Positions 18,137 to 24,096 of a stretch of 64,000 nucleotides of DNA are shown in pieces; the stretch's first letter is position 1, and each line of letters starts with the position of its first letter. The position numbers and the translations under genes are program-made. Source of the DNA: Shewanella sp. OMA3-2 (lineage in GTDB: Bacteria > Pseudomonadota > Gammaproteobacteria > Enterobacterales > Shewanellaceae); contig NZ_CP090974.1 of NCBI RefSeq assembly GCF_021513195.1, positions 3,112,001-3,176,000 of the forward strand, read 5' to 3'. The notes beneath the pieces were generated by a model. It ran no database searches and was not told the origin of the DNA. It saw nothing but the letters and a program-made list of their open reading frames with translations.

Positions 18137-18596
18137 AAACCAGCCTTAATGAATAAAGAAAATAAGATCCTATTTTACAATGGCTTTAAGCTAAAAATCC
18201 CACTTAACTGTCTATGTTAGGCATTATTCGATGCTTATTACGCTCCGTCATCATCTGTAATCAGGGTATGACTACCCTAAACTGAGCTTTTGCACCTAGC
18301 GTGAGCATATGCCCTCTCGTTGAGCATATTCTCTCTTCTCAATATTGATGTCAATCACATTTCTTGAATTAAATAAGCAAATCGAGCTTTAGCGGTTGCT
18401 TATGTACGTTTTGTGATAATAAAATGTTATTTAAATTCAATAGCGTAATATTAAGTGCACGTTGGAAATACGATAATCACACGATTCAATTTGAGTGAAA
18501 ATCATTCAATCTGTAATGCAGAACAATCAAGATTGAAGCTTAAGATTGTCATTTGACGCCTTGTACATTGCACCAATTAAACGCATTTTGAAGAAA
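18137..18596. other. Non-coding region between the polyol island and the integron
   Basis: No gene is supported here. It contains the upstream region of the HAD gene, a near-repeat GAGCATAT..CTCTC at about 18,302-18,336, a small dyad GGGTA-TGAC-TACCC at about 18,264, and TGTGATTGACATCA (minus strand, near 18,350-18,363) that is a weak half-match to a CRP site. None is strong enough to call. Confidence 0.3.
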
Positions 18597-18656
18597 AGAA
18601 TGGTTATGCCACCCATTAGAAAAGAATTGTTATGCAGAATTGTTATGCCACCCATT
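18597..18656. repeat. REP-like motif group at the left side of the RAYT element
   Basis: Three related copies, AGAATGGTTATGC (18597-18609) and AGAATTGTTATGC twice back to back (18623-18635 and 18636-18648), with CACCCATT following the first and third to give TTATGCCACCCATT. The motif GCCACCCAT is the reverse complement of ATGGGTGGC at 19,905 on the other side of the transposase gene. The element is therefore flanked by inverted REP-like motifs. Confidence 0.6.
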
Positions 18657-18665
18657 TTAATTATG

Positions 18666-18682
18666 AACTAACATAACGCCTT
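18666..18682 (-). other. attC-like R' end, possible distal edge of the integron
   Basis: The minus strand reads GGCGTTATGTTAG, which shares the ten bases GGCGTTATGT with the end of the attC at 20,284-20,378. It may be the far half of an attC whose near half lies at 19,921-19,993, separated by the RAYT insertion, or the end of another lost cassette. The rest of the site is not recognisable. Confidence 0.35.
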
Positions 18683-18861
18683 TTCACTTTGGTTGCAGTA
18701 GTCTTTACCGCCATAAAAATGTAAAGAATAAACCCAATTTATCAATGAACTGAGCATGTATAGTGGTAAATAATGAGTAATACTGCAGATTTAAAGCAGG
18801 ACTAGCGACTTGATATTAATCAAGCTAAAGTTGAATTATAATTTGGCGCGGAAGTTAATAC

Positions 18862-19839
18862 TTAAGCGCACAGCCAGCGTTGGCAGTTTGATACGCCTTG
18901 TCGTCGCTTTCGCTCCAAATGCTCACAGTATTCTGTTAATGCAGGTAACGCCCCTACAGCACCTTTGAATAATGTCCCAAATTCACTAGTGATTTTTAGC
19001 CAGTTCTCTGCAGGAATATTCAGTCTGGTTAGAATGTGCTGGCTACTGGCACTAATGGCACCGCATTTGTCTTCTCGAATAAGACGACCCGTATCTTCTA
19101 CCAGCACAATATAGTCTCTAACGCTGAACATCAGTCCATTCGGCATATCTAGCCGCTCATTACCGACAAAAGGCAGTAACGCTTTGGGTTGCTCACCTTT
19201 TATCGCTGAATGTATTCGACGTTGAATACTGGTGTAATCTGAGGTTTCAGGTGTAGTGGCCATCTTGGCTCGAATGGGGTTCAAATCAACATAGGCCATA
19301 CAGGCCAATACTGCGGCTTCGTCGAGCAGCGCTTGGGATTTGAATCTACCCTCCCAGAACCTGCCAGTGCACTTATCTTCTTTGTTGGCCATTCGCGCTA
19401 TCGGCTCACTTAAAGAGCGCATAAACCAACTGATATCGACTAAGCGTTGGCGGTATAGGGCAATACAATCATTCACTGTTTTCATTTCAAATTCGTTTAG
19501 GTCTTCACCTTTTACAAACTTTTGTGTCAGTAATGTGCCTTTAAAGCCTTTGTGCCATTGAAATAGTACGTCTTTATCTGACCACCGTTTGGCTTTATCA
19601 GCATCCACTTTTAATACTACGTGTAAGTGATTACTCATGACGGCATAAGCACAGATATCAATAGCAAAAATGGTGGCAAGCTCAAGGATACGAGCATCAA
19701 CCCACTCTCGCCTATGCTCAAAGTTCTCACCTGTTGAATTATCAATACCACATAAAAATGCCTTACGTACCACTCGAGAACAACAATGATAGTAAGGCGT
19801 ATCTTCTAGGCTAACGATTGTCTGTCTGGGTCTGGCCAT
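18862..19839 (-). CDS. REP-associated tyrosine transposase-like protein (Y1/HUH family)
   Basis: Single-strand DNA nuclease/transposase of the IS200-like Y1 superfamily. The 325-residue protein opens with the RAYT N-terminus (YYHCCSRVVRKAFLCG), carries the HUH metal-binding motif in VMSNHLHVVLKVD (about residues 70-80), and the region LNPIRAKMA (about 183-191) typical of this group; the catalytic Tyr would be in the following helix (TSDYTSIQRRI). It is longer than E. coli RAYT (about 165 residues) because of a C-terminal extension seen in marine gammaproteobacterial members. It is flanked by inverted GCCACCCAT/ATGGGTGGC motifs and sits inside an integron attC, which suggests it inserted there. 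Confidence 0.8.
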   Translation of the reverse strand: MARPRQTIVSLEDTPYYHCCSRVVRKAFLCGIDNSTGENFEHRREWVDARILELATIFAIDICAYAVMSNHLHVVLKVDADKAKRWSDKDVLFQWHKGFKGTLLTQKFVKGEDLNEFEMKTVNDCIALYRQRLVDISWFMRSLSEPIARMANKEDKCTGRFWEGRFKSQALLDEAAVLACMAYVDLNPIRAKMATTPETSDYTSIQRRIHSAIKGEQPKALLPFVGNERLDMPNGLMFSVRDYIVLVEDTGRLIREDKCGAISASSQHILTRLNIPAENWLKITSEFGTLFKGAVGALPALTEYCEHLERKRRQGVSNCQRWLCA

Positions 19840-19899
19840 CTTTAATTACCGTTTTCAAAGGGTAAATAAAGCGTAGTTCACTGTTCGATATTTAGCCAA

Positions 19900-19920
19900 C
19901 AATTATGGGTGGCCATGTTA
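19900..19920. repeat. REP-like motif at the right side of the RAYT element
   Basis: AACAATTATGGGTGGCCATG lies about 60 bases upstream of the transposase start and is inverted relative to the copies at 18,604-18,656. The same motif family occurs at 7396 and 9307-9416. It probably marks the right end of the RAYT element. Confidence 0.6.
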
Positions 19921-19993
19921 TTGGGCTAAAATAAGTGAGGCACGAACAAAAAGCCAACTGTAATTTGTCCGACTTGAAAACCCTTGTTATGTT
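19921..19993 (-). other. Truncated integron attC site (attC4)
   Basis: In cassette sense (minus strand) it starts with the R'' box CATAACAAGGG just after the cassette stop, then GGACAAATTACAGTTGGCT, TTTTTGTTCGTGCC and the return arm TTTTAGCC, parallel to the complete attC at 20,284-20,378. The return arm breaks after AGCC, where the expected AACTGTAATTTGTCC complement is replaced by the REP-like end of the RAYT element. The site is cut in half and presumably inactive. Confidence 0.65.
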
Positions 19994-19999
19994 GTGACT

Positions 20000-20263
20000 T
20001 CACAGTTTCCATTTTTTATTTACGGCATCTGTAATTACACTTTGAGGGTCAACACCCAATTCGGTTAACTTATTACGCAACACTTCAATATGCCACCAAG
20101 GACAAGAAGGGTCATTGCAAGCTACATCCGGATCACCTTCATGCTCAAATACTAGATGAAAACACAGCCAATGCATTTGCTCAAAAACTTCGTAATCATC
20201 CGAATACTTTTCTACTGGTTTATCACAATGAATACATATTTTAGTTTGACTCATGATTAACAT
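20000..20263 (-). CDS. Integron cassette protein of unknown function with Cys pairs
   Basis: I do not recognise this family. The product of 84-87 residues has an N-terminal CIHCDKPV pair and a second cysteine/histidine cluster (MHWLCFHLVFEHEG, ACNDPSCPWWH), a pattern that suggests a small zinc-binding domain. The start may be the ATG at 20,263 or, more likely by protein sense, the ATG at 20,254 (MSQTKICIHC). It lies between two attC-type sites in cassette orientation, reading away from the integrase, so it is a gene cassette. Its attC on the left has been truncated by a transposase element. Confidence 0.65.
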   Translation of the reverse strand: MLIMSQTKICIHCDKPVEKYSDDYEVFEQMHWLCFHLVFEHEGDPDVACNDPSCPWWHIEVLRNKLTELGVDPQSVITDAVNKKWKL

Positions 20264-20283
20264 CCGCAGATTTCTTTAAACAA

Positions 20284-20378
20284 CATAACGCCCTAATAAT
20301 GGGCAAAAAATTGTTGGCTAAAATGTTGAGGAACGAAAACAGCCAACTGTTTTTTGTCCTTATTAATTAGCTTGTTAA
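20284..20378 (-). other. Integron attC site (attC3), complete
   Basis: In cassette sense: R'' box CTTAACAAG overlapping the stop of the cassette gene at 20,375, an imperfect stem with AGTTGGCT/AGCCAAC as the inner core, outer pairing TAATTAATAAGG with CCATTATTA, and the R' box GCGTTATG at the far end. It is about 95 bases long, within the range of Shewanella/Vibrio chromosomal attC sites. This is the best preserved attC of Shewanella type in the array. Confidence 0.8.
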
Positions 20379-20695
20379 GTGGCAAACTCTTCATTGGGTG
20401 ATTCTAGTAACTCAACCTCATCTAGCTCACACATACCGTTGCCACCATCTAAATAGCGCAAGCCCAAATATACTAATTCACCTGCTTGCTCAGCTTGGAT
20501 GGCGACAGCAGGTATTCTTTCATTTGTTTCTTCGTCAATTTGTATTACACAGGTAGGAAGTACAGCGTCGCATGCCACACTTCCATCAGGGATGTAAAAA
20601 ACCGCAATTCCACTTTCTACATCCTGCTCAGTTGCTACCCGTCCTGAAATAGAAGGAAGGCTTTCCCAATCTTCAGATGTGAATGATTCCCACAT
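20375..20695 (-). CDS. Integron cassette protein of unknown function
   Basis: Unrecognised acidic protein of 106 residues (MWESFTSEDWESLPSISGRV...). It lacks a signal peptide or membrane segment and looks like a small soluble beta-rich protein (VIQIDEETNERIPAVAIQAE, GLRYLDGGNGMCELDEVELL quoted in parts). A strong AAGGAG lies six bases before its ATG, and the attC2 R' box GTTAAAT lies only ten bases further upstream, the usual tight cassette layout. Its stop overlaps the R'' box of attC3. The upstream attC2 is now split by a group II intron, so expression from the integron promoter may be reduced. Confidence 0.65.
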   Translation of the reverse strand: MWESFTSEDWESLPSISGRVATEQDVESGIAVFYIPDGSVACDAVLPTCVIQIDEETNERIPAVAIQAEQAGELVYLGLRYLDGGNGMCELDEVELLESPNEEFAT

Positions 20696-20709
20696 GCTGG
20701 CTCCTTGCC

Positions 20710-20776
20710 ATTTAACGCCCCACTCACCGGAATTTTGGGAGCGTAGCGAGTAAAATTTCCGTGTGCAGTGGCTTGT
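20710..20776 (-). other. Integron attC site (attC2), larger half left of the intron
   Basis: In cassette sense this half reads from ACAAGCCACTGCACACGG through AAATTTTAC, a loop, and back through AAAATTCCGGTGAGTGG to the R' box GGCGTTAAAT. The arms CACTGCACACGGAAATTTT and AAAATTCCGGTGAGTG pair with bulges. The missing R'' part (TTATA) is at 22,726-22,733 on the other side of the intron; joining the two restores TTATAACAAGCC, which resembles the TTATAACAAGGC start of attC1. Confidence 0.7.
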
Positions 20777-21293
20777 GTACGCCCAGCATGGGCATGAACT
20801 AATGAGGTGAAAGTCCTCTGTAGGAAGGTCACCGTTTAAATAACATACTGTTATTAAACGTTAACTACTAGCGAATGGCAAGGGCTTAATCGCGAGGTTA
20901 GGTCCGGAGGAAGCCGCTAGCAAATTTGCGAGCTGATGAACAAGAACATCATATGAGGCGTAGGCTAGAGGTGAGTTGGCACAAGACGACGAAACCACGT
21001 GATCTAATGGCCACCGTAAATGATGCAGCAGTGCAAAGAAAGTTCATGTTCTTATCTGGGGAGATCTGCTTAACACGCGATTGGTCATTAACCAGTAAGG
21101 CTCTGGTTTATTAAGTGCCTTGGCTTTTCAATTTCATCGACTGAAAAGAGCGAATCAGATGGAAACCGATAGCGCATGACGAGGTAACTTGACATGTGAT
21201 TAAGCAGAAGTCAGCAGACGGCATAGTAGCCCAACGCCCATCGTAATGGTTGGGACATGGTGAAGGCCTGAACATTTAGAAGAAGGAGGAGTC

Positions 21294-22643
21294 TTGTCAA
21301 ACTTGTCGATACCCACTACGTCGCCAGACGATTACTATCGGCAGCGTATTGATATGCAACCGGCCTTCAACCGCGATCTATTTCAACAACTGCTCGAACC
21401 TGAAAATCTACACCGAGCTTGGCGTCAAGTTAAAGCCAATAAAGGTGCAGCGGGCATCGATGGCATGACCATCGAAGCCTTCCCGCTCTGGATGCAACAA
21501 GGCGGCTGGCAACAGTGTAAATCTCAATTAGAGCGAGGTGAATACCAACCCTCAGCGGTCAGGCGCGTAGAGATCGACAAACCCGATGGCGGTAAACGCA
21601 AATTGGGGATCCCTAACGTCATTGACCGTGTGATACAGCAAGCTATTGCACAAATACTCACGCCACTGTTTGACCCATTCTTCTCGACTAATAGCTTTGG
21701 CTTTAGGCCGAACAGAAATGCTAAACAAGCGGTACTGCAAGTCAGGGATATCATCAAACAGAAACGCAAATTTGCCGTTGATGTTGATCTGTCTAAGTTC
21801 TTTGACCGAGTTAATCATGATCTCTTGATGACTCAGCTGAGGAGCAAGGTACAGGATAAGCGTCTGTTGGCGCTTATCGGTAAGTACCTACGAGCAGGGG
21901 TGATGGTCAATGACCAATTTGAAGCAAGCTTTGAAGGTGTGCCTCAAGGCGGTCCACTCTCGCCATTACTCTCTAACATTATGTTGGATAGTCTGGATAA
22001 AGAGCTGGAAAGCCGAGAGCACAAATTCGCCCGCTACGCGGACGATTTTATCATATTGGTAAAATCTCAACGCGCTGGCGAACGGGTACTCAAGAGTATT
22101 ACTCAATACCTTGCCACTAAGTTAAAACTGGTTGTAAATGAACAGAAAAGCCAAGTGGTTAAGGTCGCTCAAAGCAAGTTTCTTGGGTTTACATTTAACC
22201 GAGGCAAGATCCAGTGGCATGCTAAAACATTACACATTTTCAAACAAAAGATGAGACGACTAACGAACCGAAATTGGGGCGTGAGTATGAGTTATCAGCT
22301 ATTTAAAGTGCGTCAATACATGCAAGGCTGGATCAATTATTTTGGCATCGCTAACGCTTATCAAGGGTGTGTCGATTTAGACCATTGGATCCGACGTCGT
22401 GTTCGTATGTGTTACTGGCGTCAGTGGCGAAAACCACGGACTAAGGTACAAAACTTACTTAAGCGTGGCGTCAGGATCCAAGTGGCTGTTGGTTGTGGGA
22501 TCACAAGCAAAGGTCCATGGCGAAGTTCGAAAACACCAGGGATACAGCAAGCGCTGAGTAATGAGTACCTGAAGAAAGCAGGATTATATTCACTAAGAGA
22601 TGGATGGATCGCAGTTCATTATCCTAACCCAAAAGTGAGTTAG
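21294..22643 (+). CDS. ltrA: Group II intron reverse transcriptase/maturase
   Basis: Intron-encoded protein that helps the ribozyme splice and copies it into DNA at new sites. The 449-residue protein has an N-terminal RT-0 region, fingers/palm motifs (GAAGIDGMTIEAF, SFGFRPNRNAKQAV, DVDLSKFFDRVNHD, GVPQGGPLSPLLSNI), the catalytic RYADDF with YADD at residues 248-251, and a maturase X domain (KIQWHAKTLHIFKQKMRRL, QGWINYFGIA). There is no C-terminal HNH endonuclease, as expected for class C introns. It starts with TTG preceded by AAGGAGGAG. The ORF is intact, so the intron may still be mobile. Confidence 0.92.
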   Translation: MSNLSIPTTSPDDYYRQRIDMQPAFNRDLFQQLLEPENLHRAWRQVKANKGAAGIDGMTIEAFPLWMQQGGWQQCKSQLERGEYQPSAVRRVEIDKPDGGKRKLGIPNVIDRVIQQAIAQILTPLFDPFFSTNSFGFRPNRNAKQAVLQVRDIIKQKRKFAVDVDLSKFFDRVNHDLLMTQLRSKVQDKRLLALIGKYLRAGVMVNDQFEASFEGVPQGGPLSPLLSNIMLDSLDKELESREHKFARYADDFIILVKSQRAGERVLKSITQYLATKLKLVVNEQKSQVVKVAQSKFLGFTFNRGKIQWHAKTLHIFKQKMRRLTNRNWGVSMSYQLFKVRQYMQGWINYFGIANAYQGCVDLDHWIRRRVRMCYWRQWRKPRTKVQNLLKRGVRIQVAVGCGITSKGPWRSSKTPGIQQALSNEYLKKAGLYSLRDGWIAVHYPNPKVS

Positions 22644-22656
22644 GAGTTCTAAATGA

Positions 22657-22724
22657 ACCGCCCTGTGCGGAGCCGCATGCAGGGTGGTGTGGGGGCTGGA
22701 GGCTAGATACCTCCGGCTACCCGA
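22657..22724 (+). ncRNA. Group II intron domains V and VI
   Basis: Just after the maturase stop, a hairpin ACCGCCCTGTGCGG/CCGCATGCAGGGTGGT forms the compact domain V (22657-22688), with a CGC near its base as in class C introns. A second hairpin, GGAGG/CCTCC closed by outer G/C pairs (about 22690-22723), is domain VI, ending in CTACCCGAT. The pairing is visible by eye; the branch-point A is not assigned with certainty. Confidence 0.7.
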
Positions 22725-23225
22725 TTATAACTTATTAGATAGGTCATCTCGTAAGGTTTCTATGACTCCAACAAGATGAGTGGTTTTATCTGTTTCTATA
22801 TAGTTATCTGGGCAAATCCAGTCGAAAAAATCAAGTGCATTATCACTGCCAATAATCCCAACGAAATTAGACTGTACTTCAGCATCTGTAAGTGGGCGTT
22901 GTAATTTTTTGGAATGAATATGCCCAATATAATCATTACGATATGATTTAATTCCTTTTGCTAGGATTGTTTTTTTAAATTCGTCACTTAACTCTTTTAA
23001 ATGAGGGACTTCCTGATATATCACTTTTCTATATTTATTACAAAACTCCTCATATTTTGAACAATTCATTATTAGAGAAGTAAAACATAGCCGGTAGAGA
23101 TTTTGCCTTTGGAAAGAGTTAAGAATTCCACGTTTTTCGTAATCTTTAAGTACAGTGATTGCCATCGTTAAATCTGCTACTAGGTGATTCAAAATATTTA
23201 TGGCTCTGCTTATTTCAGTACTCAA
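22725..23225 (-). CDS. Integron cassette protein with HEPN-like RX5H motif
   Basis: I do not recognise a named family. The 166-residue, mainly helical protein carries YRNDYIGHIHSKK at about residues 96-108; R-NDYIG-H matches the RX4-6H pattern of HEPN RNases and related AbiV/toxin proteins, which makes a defence or toxin role conceivable. It starts with TTG: AGGAG lies about six bases before it and no ATG fits. attC1's R' box is 35 bases upstream and the stop overlaps the R'' part of attC2. The group II intron lies directly after its last codon but leaves the stop intact. HEPN assignment is inference from one motif. Confidence 0.6.
   Translation of the reverse strand: MSTEISRAINILNHLVADLTMAITVLKDYEKRGILNSFQRQNLYRLCFTSLIMNCSKYEEFCNKYRKVIYQEVPHLKELSDEFKKTILAKGIKSYRNDYIGHIHSKKLQRPLTDAEVQSNFVGIIGSDNALDFFDWICPDNYIETDKTTHLVGVIETLRDDLSNKL
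22726..22733 (-). other. attC2 R'' fragment right of the intron
   Basis: The minus strand reads AGTTATA at the end of the HEPN-like cassette gene; joined to ACAAGCC at 20,776 leftward it rebuilds the attC R'' box TTATAACAAG. This is the small half of the intron-split attC2. Confidence 0.6.
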
Positions 23226-23260
23226 AAACTTCTCCTAAATTGAAATCACTACACATTAAG

Positions 23261-23339
23261 TTATAACGCTGAAGCACAGCGGCGCCCTGACAAGGGCGTC
23301 CGGTGGCCGGAGGCCACGTACTGCTGCGCCTTGTTATAA
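23261..23339 (-). other. Integron attC site (attC1), complete
   Basis: In cassette sense: TTATAACAAGGCGCAGCAG (R'' overlapping the stop of the GNAT cassette), GTGGCCTCCGGCCACCGG in the centre, CGCCGCTGTGC as the return arm, and GCGTTATAAC (R') at the end. The arms GGCGCAGCAG and CGCTGTGCTTCAGCG pair imperfectly with the usual bulges. It is about 79 bases and much richer in G and C than attC3, so the two cassettes come from different sources. Confidence 0.8.
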
Positions 23340-23759
23340 ATTGAACTCGAAAACATGCTGTTGCTTCAATAGCTTGAAGCCTTGCGCTTCGTAAAAGCTG
23401 TGGGTGGCATCGCGCTTTGAATTGCTGCGAACCCGAACGGTAACCCCGACTGACTTGGCCCAGGCGATAGCTTCCGCAACCAACTTGGAACCGATTCCTT
23501 CGCTCCGGTGCTGCTCATCAACTATGAGGCCAGCTATTTCAATAAATGGTGCCACTCCAACCCGAACCGCCAAATATGCGTGTAGCCAACCAACAACCGT
23601 TTCGCCTAAATCCGCTACCCATATCCGATGGCCGTCTGAGTTTAAGAGCAGAGTCAGCGCATCGCCAGATTGATGCTCTGGTTCAGCGGCGGGCGTCAGC
23701 ACATGCGCTAAACGCTCAATCTCATGGTTATCTGCCAACACTGCCGGCCTGATGTTCAC
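23334..23759 (-). CDS. GNAT-family N-acetyltransferase (integron cassette)
   Basis: Acetyl-CoA-dependent acyltransferase of unknown substrate, 141 residues. It shows the GNAT pattern: MNIRPAVLADNHEIERLA at the N-terminus, VVGWLHAY, IAGLIVDEQHRSEGIGSKLVAEAI with the acetyl-CoA loop motif (R-x-x-G-I-G-x-x-L) at about residues 84-96, and the C-terminal FYEAQGFKL. It starts with GTG behind GGAGAA. It is the integrase-proximal cassette, so it should be best expressed from the integron promoter. It is visibly more G/C-rich than the neighbouring cassettes. Roles of such cassettes range from antibiotic or peptide acetylation to polyamine modification; nothing here decides. Confidence 0.82.
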   Translation of the reverse strand: MNIRPAVLADNHEIERLAHVLTPAAEPEHQSGDALTLLLNSDGHRIWVADLGETVVGWLHAYLAVRVGVAPFIEIAGLIVDEQHRSEGIGSKLVAEAIAWAKSVGVTVRVRSNSKRDATHSFYEAQGFKLLKQQHVFEFNL

Positions 23760-23775
23760 AAGTTCTCCGGAAAGG

Positions 23776-23829
23776 ATTTATAACAGCTTATTGAACGGCT
23801 CGCCCGATAAAGCCGGCTGTTCAAGTTAT
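23776..23829 (-). other. Integron attI junction with an attC-like hairpin
   Basis: In cassette sense the GNAT cassette is preceded by GCTGTTATAAATCC, holding the core GTTATAA where integrases join cassettes. Just before it is a hairpin, TTGAACAGCCGGCT .. AGCCGTTCAA, and before that AATAAC, so the whole looks like a short attC (AATAAC..GTTATAA) and not a plain attI. It may be the attI of this integron or the attC of an ORF-less cassette. The rest of the 334 bases between the GNAT start and intI holds the regulatory elements listed separately. Confidence 0.5.
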
Positions 23830-24027
23830 TGATTTTTATCATCCTACATTTTCTATCTTATTGAAGTAAAGCAATTTAATCACTCTTACACTCCGATATA
23901 AAACTGAAATTGCGCGTTAAAAGTGTCGGCGATAAATGTAAACAAATAAACTAAACAAGATCAATATATTAGAGCAGCACTATTTTTATCAACATAGTCC
24001 TTTAGACTGCTTTTTATACACGTTTTA

Positions 24028-24055
24028 TTGTAATTCCATCAAAACCCATTATAAC
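24028..24055 (+). promoter_or_regulatory. Candidate intI promoter
   Basis: TTGTAA (24028-24033), 16 bases, TATAAC (24050-24055) form a plausible sigma70 promoter about 40 bases before the integrase start. The -10 box runs into the LexA site, so repression by occlusion would be expected. Boxes were assigned by eye. Confidence 0.5.
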
Positions 24056-24072
24056 TGTATAAACATACAGTA
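24053..24072 (+). promoter_or_regulatory. LexA box upstream of the integron integrase
   Basis: AACTGTATAAACATACAGTA contains CTGT-N8-ACAG (24055-24058 and 24067-24070), an exact match to the gammaproteobacterial SOS box with the favoured flanking A and T. It lies 25 bases before the integrase start and overlaps its probable -10 box. SOS control of integron integrases is established in Vibrio and class 1 integrons; this site predicts the same here. Confidence 0.85.
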
Positions 24073-24096
24073 CAGGCAGCATAAAGGTGGAATGTG

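Larger units (their letters stand above)
20777..22725 (+). mobile_element. Group II intron (class C, attC-targeting type)
   Basis: A ribozyme intron of about 1.95 kb with an internal RT/maturase ORF. The 5' part (starting near GTACGCCCAGCATGGGC) carries the conserved early region AATGAGGTGAAAGTCCTC and CTAGCGAATGGCAAGGGC; the 3' end has domains V and VI and stops near CTACCCGAT. It lies in the opposite orientation to the cassette genes and splits an attC in its R'' box (TTGT/TATAA on the plus strand), as is known for class C-attC introns. Exact ends are uncertain by one or two bases, because GT and T are repeated at the junctions. The small ORF at 20,926-21,114 is part of the ribozyme, not a gene. 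Confidence 0.8.

Noticed and set aside
18345..18366. CRP site upstream of the HAD gene
   Set aside because: Only one half-site (TGTGA) fits well; the other half departs from the consensus.
20926..21114. 62-codon plus-strand ORF between the cassette array and the maturase
   Set aside because: It lies inside the group II intron ribozyme (domain I-IV region) and has no start signal or recognisable protein pattern.
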